A stretch of 64,000 bases of DNA from Trichococcus palustris (GTDB lineage Bacteria > Bacillota > Bacilli > Lactobacillales > Aerococcaceae): the NCBI RefSeq assembly GCF_900114465.1, contig NZ_FOTD01000012.1, positions 1 through 64,000 on the forward strand, written 5' to 3'. The notes under the pieces are model-generated. The model did not search any database. It saw only the letters and a program-made list of their open reading frames with translations, and was not told the origin of the DNA. Position numbers and translations under genes: made by a program. The first letter of the stretch is position 1. The number at the start of each line of letters is the position of its first letter. Shown in pieces: positions 62,660 to 64,000 of this stretch.

Positions 62660-62734
62660 TTTTCAGATTTTTCAGTCATTGCAACCCCTGATTATAGTAT
62701 AATGAGTGGAATGAACACAGGAAGGGCGATGCAG

Positions 62735-63448
62735 ATGACTGAAAATGTATTATATCAACATCAAACATTAGGCGATTTAATGGCGGGCGTATTTGAAGGG
62801 ACACTGACTTTCGAGGAATTGTTGAAACATGGCGACATGGGGATCGGCACGTTCGACGATTTTGAAGGGGAATTGATTCTGCTGGATGGCGTAGCCTACC
62901 AAGCGCGCGAAGACGGTGCCATCCTGCCGGTCAGCCCGGAACAGACGACGCCACATGCGGCGGTCACATTCTTCAACCCGGATCGTGAATACCAGATCAA
63001 CCAACCGATGACATTGAAGAAAGTTCGCTCCGACATCGTGAAACGCGTCCGCAGCAAAAATGTTTTTTCGGTCGTCAAGATTACGGGACATTTTGAATAT
63101 ATCCATACCCGCGCCGTCCCGAAACAACAAAAACCCTATCCCCGTCTGATCGAAGCGACCCGAGTCCAGCCTGAATTCGAAAAATACGATTTGGATGGCA
63201 CGGCCATCGGCATTTTTACGCCGGAGCTTTTTGACGGCGTTGCAAAGGGCGGATTCCATTGCCATTTCATCAGCGATGATCGTACGTTCGGGGGCCATAT
63301 TTTGGACTACATCGTTGATGGCGCAAAATGCGAGATCCAAACCATCGAAAGCATCGTCCAGCACTTTGCTGTCCATGATGATGAATTTCTGGACAAAGAC
63401 ATCCATTACCATAACCTGGCGGCTGAAATGGAAGAAGCAGAAGGATAG
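62735..63448 (+). CDS. budA: Alpha-acetolactate decarboxylase
   Basis: A 237-aa zinc enzyme converting 2-acetolactate to acetoin. Motifs: MAGVFEGTLTFEELLKHGDMGIGTFDDFEGELILLDG, KVRSDIVKRVRSKNVFSVVKITGHFEYIHTRAVPKQ, GGFHCHFISDDRTFGGHILDY (metal histidines). It diverts pyruvate-derived acetolactate away from branched amino acids and limits acidification. No acetolactate synthase is adjacent. ATG 62735 has AGGAAGGG eight bases upstream, while earlier in-frame ATGs are too close to or before that site. Confidence 0.95.
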   Translation: MTENVLYQHQTLGDLMAGVFEGTLTFEELLKHGDMGIGTFDDFEGELILLDGVAYQAREDGAILPVSPEQTTPHAAVTFFNPDREYQINQPMTLKKVRSDIVKRVRSKNVFSVVKITGHFEYIHTRAVPKQQKPYPRLIEATRVQPEFEKYDLDGTAIGIFTPELFDGVAKGGFHCHFISDDRTFGGHILDYIVDGAKCEIQTIESIVQHFAVHDDEFLDKDIHYHNLAAEMEEAEG

Positions 63449-63469
63449 AGAAAAGCCCAAAAAATAAAG

Positions 63470-63522
63470 AAAGTTGCTGGTTTTCAAGGTCAAGGACCTT
63501 GAGAATCAGCAACTTTTTGTTT
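63470..63522. terminator. Bidirectional terminator between budA and carbonic anhydrase
   Basis: AAAGTTGCTGGTTTTCAAGG pairs with CCTTGAGAATCAGCAACTTT, flanked by A-rich and T-rich tracts. Confidence 0.85.
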
Positions 63523-63561
63523 TTATAATAGGGAGGCTAGGGCAAAGAAACGATGGTCATG

Positions 63562-64000
63562 TCAGCCATTTGCCAAGTGGAACTCGCTCGTCTCAGTGTC
63601 ATAGATGAACACTTCGCCGGTTTCGATGATATAGTGCCAGCCGCTCACTTGCATTTTCCCTGCAGCTACCTTTTCACGGATGTAAGGGAAAGTCATCAAA
63701 TGCTTCAATTGTTCCACAACATTCCCCTGTTCCATCATCCATGCCCGGGCGCCGGGTTCACTCGCAGGAATTTCCTTCAGGACGCGATCCCTGACCGGAT
63801 GGATCAGCTCCAACCATTTCTTCGTATGCGGCAAGTGATTCAATTCTTCCGTAGGATTCAGGCAAGCCGCACATCCACCGCAGTTCGAATGGCCGCAGAT
63901 GATGATGTTTTCGACGCCCAACGCAAGCACCGCATATTCGATGGCGGAGGTTGTCGCCACATATTCTTTGGTTTCCCGATAAGGTGGGGCTATATTGGCT
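63562..64000 (-). CDS. Beta-class carbonic anhydrase, 5' end outside the window
   Basis: The visible 145 residues are the C-terminal part. They run from ANIAPPYRETKEYVATTSAIEYAVLALGVENIIICGHSNCGGCAACLNP to a normal stop. HSNCGGC supplies the zinc His and Cys of beta-carbonic anhydrases, and the N-terminal Cys-x-Asp-x-Arg part lies beyond position 64000. It interconverts CO2 and bicarbonate. Frame continuity to the window edge shows the GTG near 63960 is not the true start. The last gene of the window, reading in from the right. Confidence 0.93.
   Translation of the reverse strand, partial: ANIAPPYRETKEYVATTSAIEYAVLALGVENIIICGHSNCGGCAACLNPTEELNHLPHTKKWLELIHPVRDRVLKEIPASEPGARAWMMEQGNVVEQLKHLMTFPYIREKVAAGKMQVSGWHYIIETGEVFIYDTETSEFHLANG

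Overview
The window reads as a chromosomal segment of a low-to-mid GC Bacillota, most like a Carnobacteriaceae/Lactobacillales genome (Trichococcus-like). That placement is inference from overall gene content: a cellobiose-type PTS permease, RpiR and MerR regulators, a CsbB/GtcA/YfhO envelope set, an EfrAB/LmrCD-type ABC pair and an acetolactate decarboxylase. Ribosome-binding sites are strong AGGAGG-type. No phage genes, rRNA or CRISPR array are visible. There is one tRNA gene.

Layout. 0.2-3.6 kb: metE-metF behind a MET-box-like operator. 3.7-9.8 kb: a sugar locus with a divergent RpiR regulator, an EIIC permease, three Gfo/Idh oxidoreductases and a UPF0303 protein, but no glycoside hydrolase. 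9.9-13.7 kb: MerR-type regulation with a cupin, a CMD-family protein, DUF3737, a PatB-type C-S lyase and a cyclophilin-like protein. 13.9 kb: tRNA-Val(GAC). 14.9-25.2 kb: an exopolysaccharide-like locus. It has a membrane-anchored glycosidase-like protein, a three-domain signalling protein (ODP-type metallo-beta-lactamase, GGDEF-like, receiver) in which all three active sites look degenerate, and a HEAT-repeat/GT2 synthase fusion. Secreted glycan-acting proteins lie on both sides. 25.5-29.7 kb: csbB/gtrB-gtcA-yfhO envelope glycosylation operon, followed by a structured element flanked by direct repeats. 30-37 kb: zinc CDF transporter, RecQ, ChW-repeat L,D-transpeptidase, DbpA-type helicase. 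37.3-44.4 kb: GNAT protein, class II photolyase, SelU/MnmH and a heterodimeric ABC exporter. 44.5-47.6 kb: minus-strand selenium cassette (selD-yedF-DUF3343-class V aminotransferase). 47.7-48.2 kb: relic of an IS200/IS605-type element with palindromic ends and possible omega-RNA-like folds. 48.3-49.8 kb: uracil permease with a PyrR attenuator. 50-52 kb: VOC and winged-helix proteins. 52.5-57.6 kb: LysR regulator, second metF, separate MetH-reactivation protein and metH. 57.7-64 kb: SRPBCC, YwaF-like protein, frameshifted nitroreductase, SHOCT protein with two radical-SAM enzymes, acetolactate decarboxylase and a beta-carbonic anhydrase cut by the window edge.

How the parts connect. The two methionine operons lie at opposite ends of the window. 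They share a TATAG-N7-CTATA operator at the same distance from matching extended -10 elements. With the nearby LysR gene this supports one regulon with B12-independent (MetE) and B12-dependent (MetH) branches, each with its own MetF. SelD in the selenium cassette can supply selenophosphate to SelU, encoded 6 kb away. The most likely under-described system is the polysaccharide locus at 16-23.4 kb, where a HEAT-fused synthase is paired with a sensor protein that appears to have lost its usual catalytic and phospho-acceptor residues.
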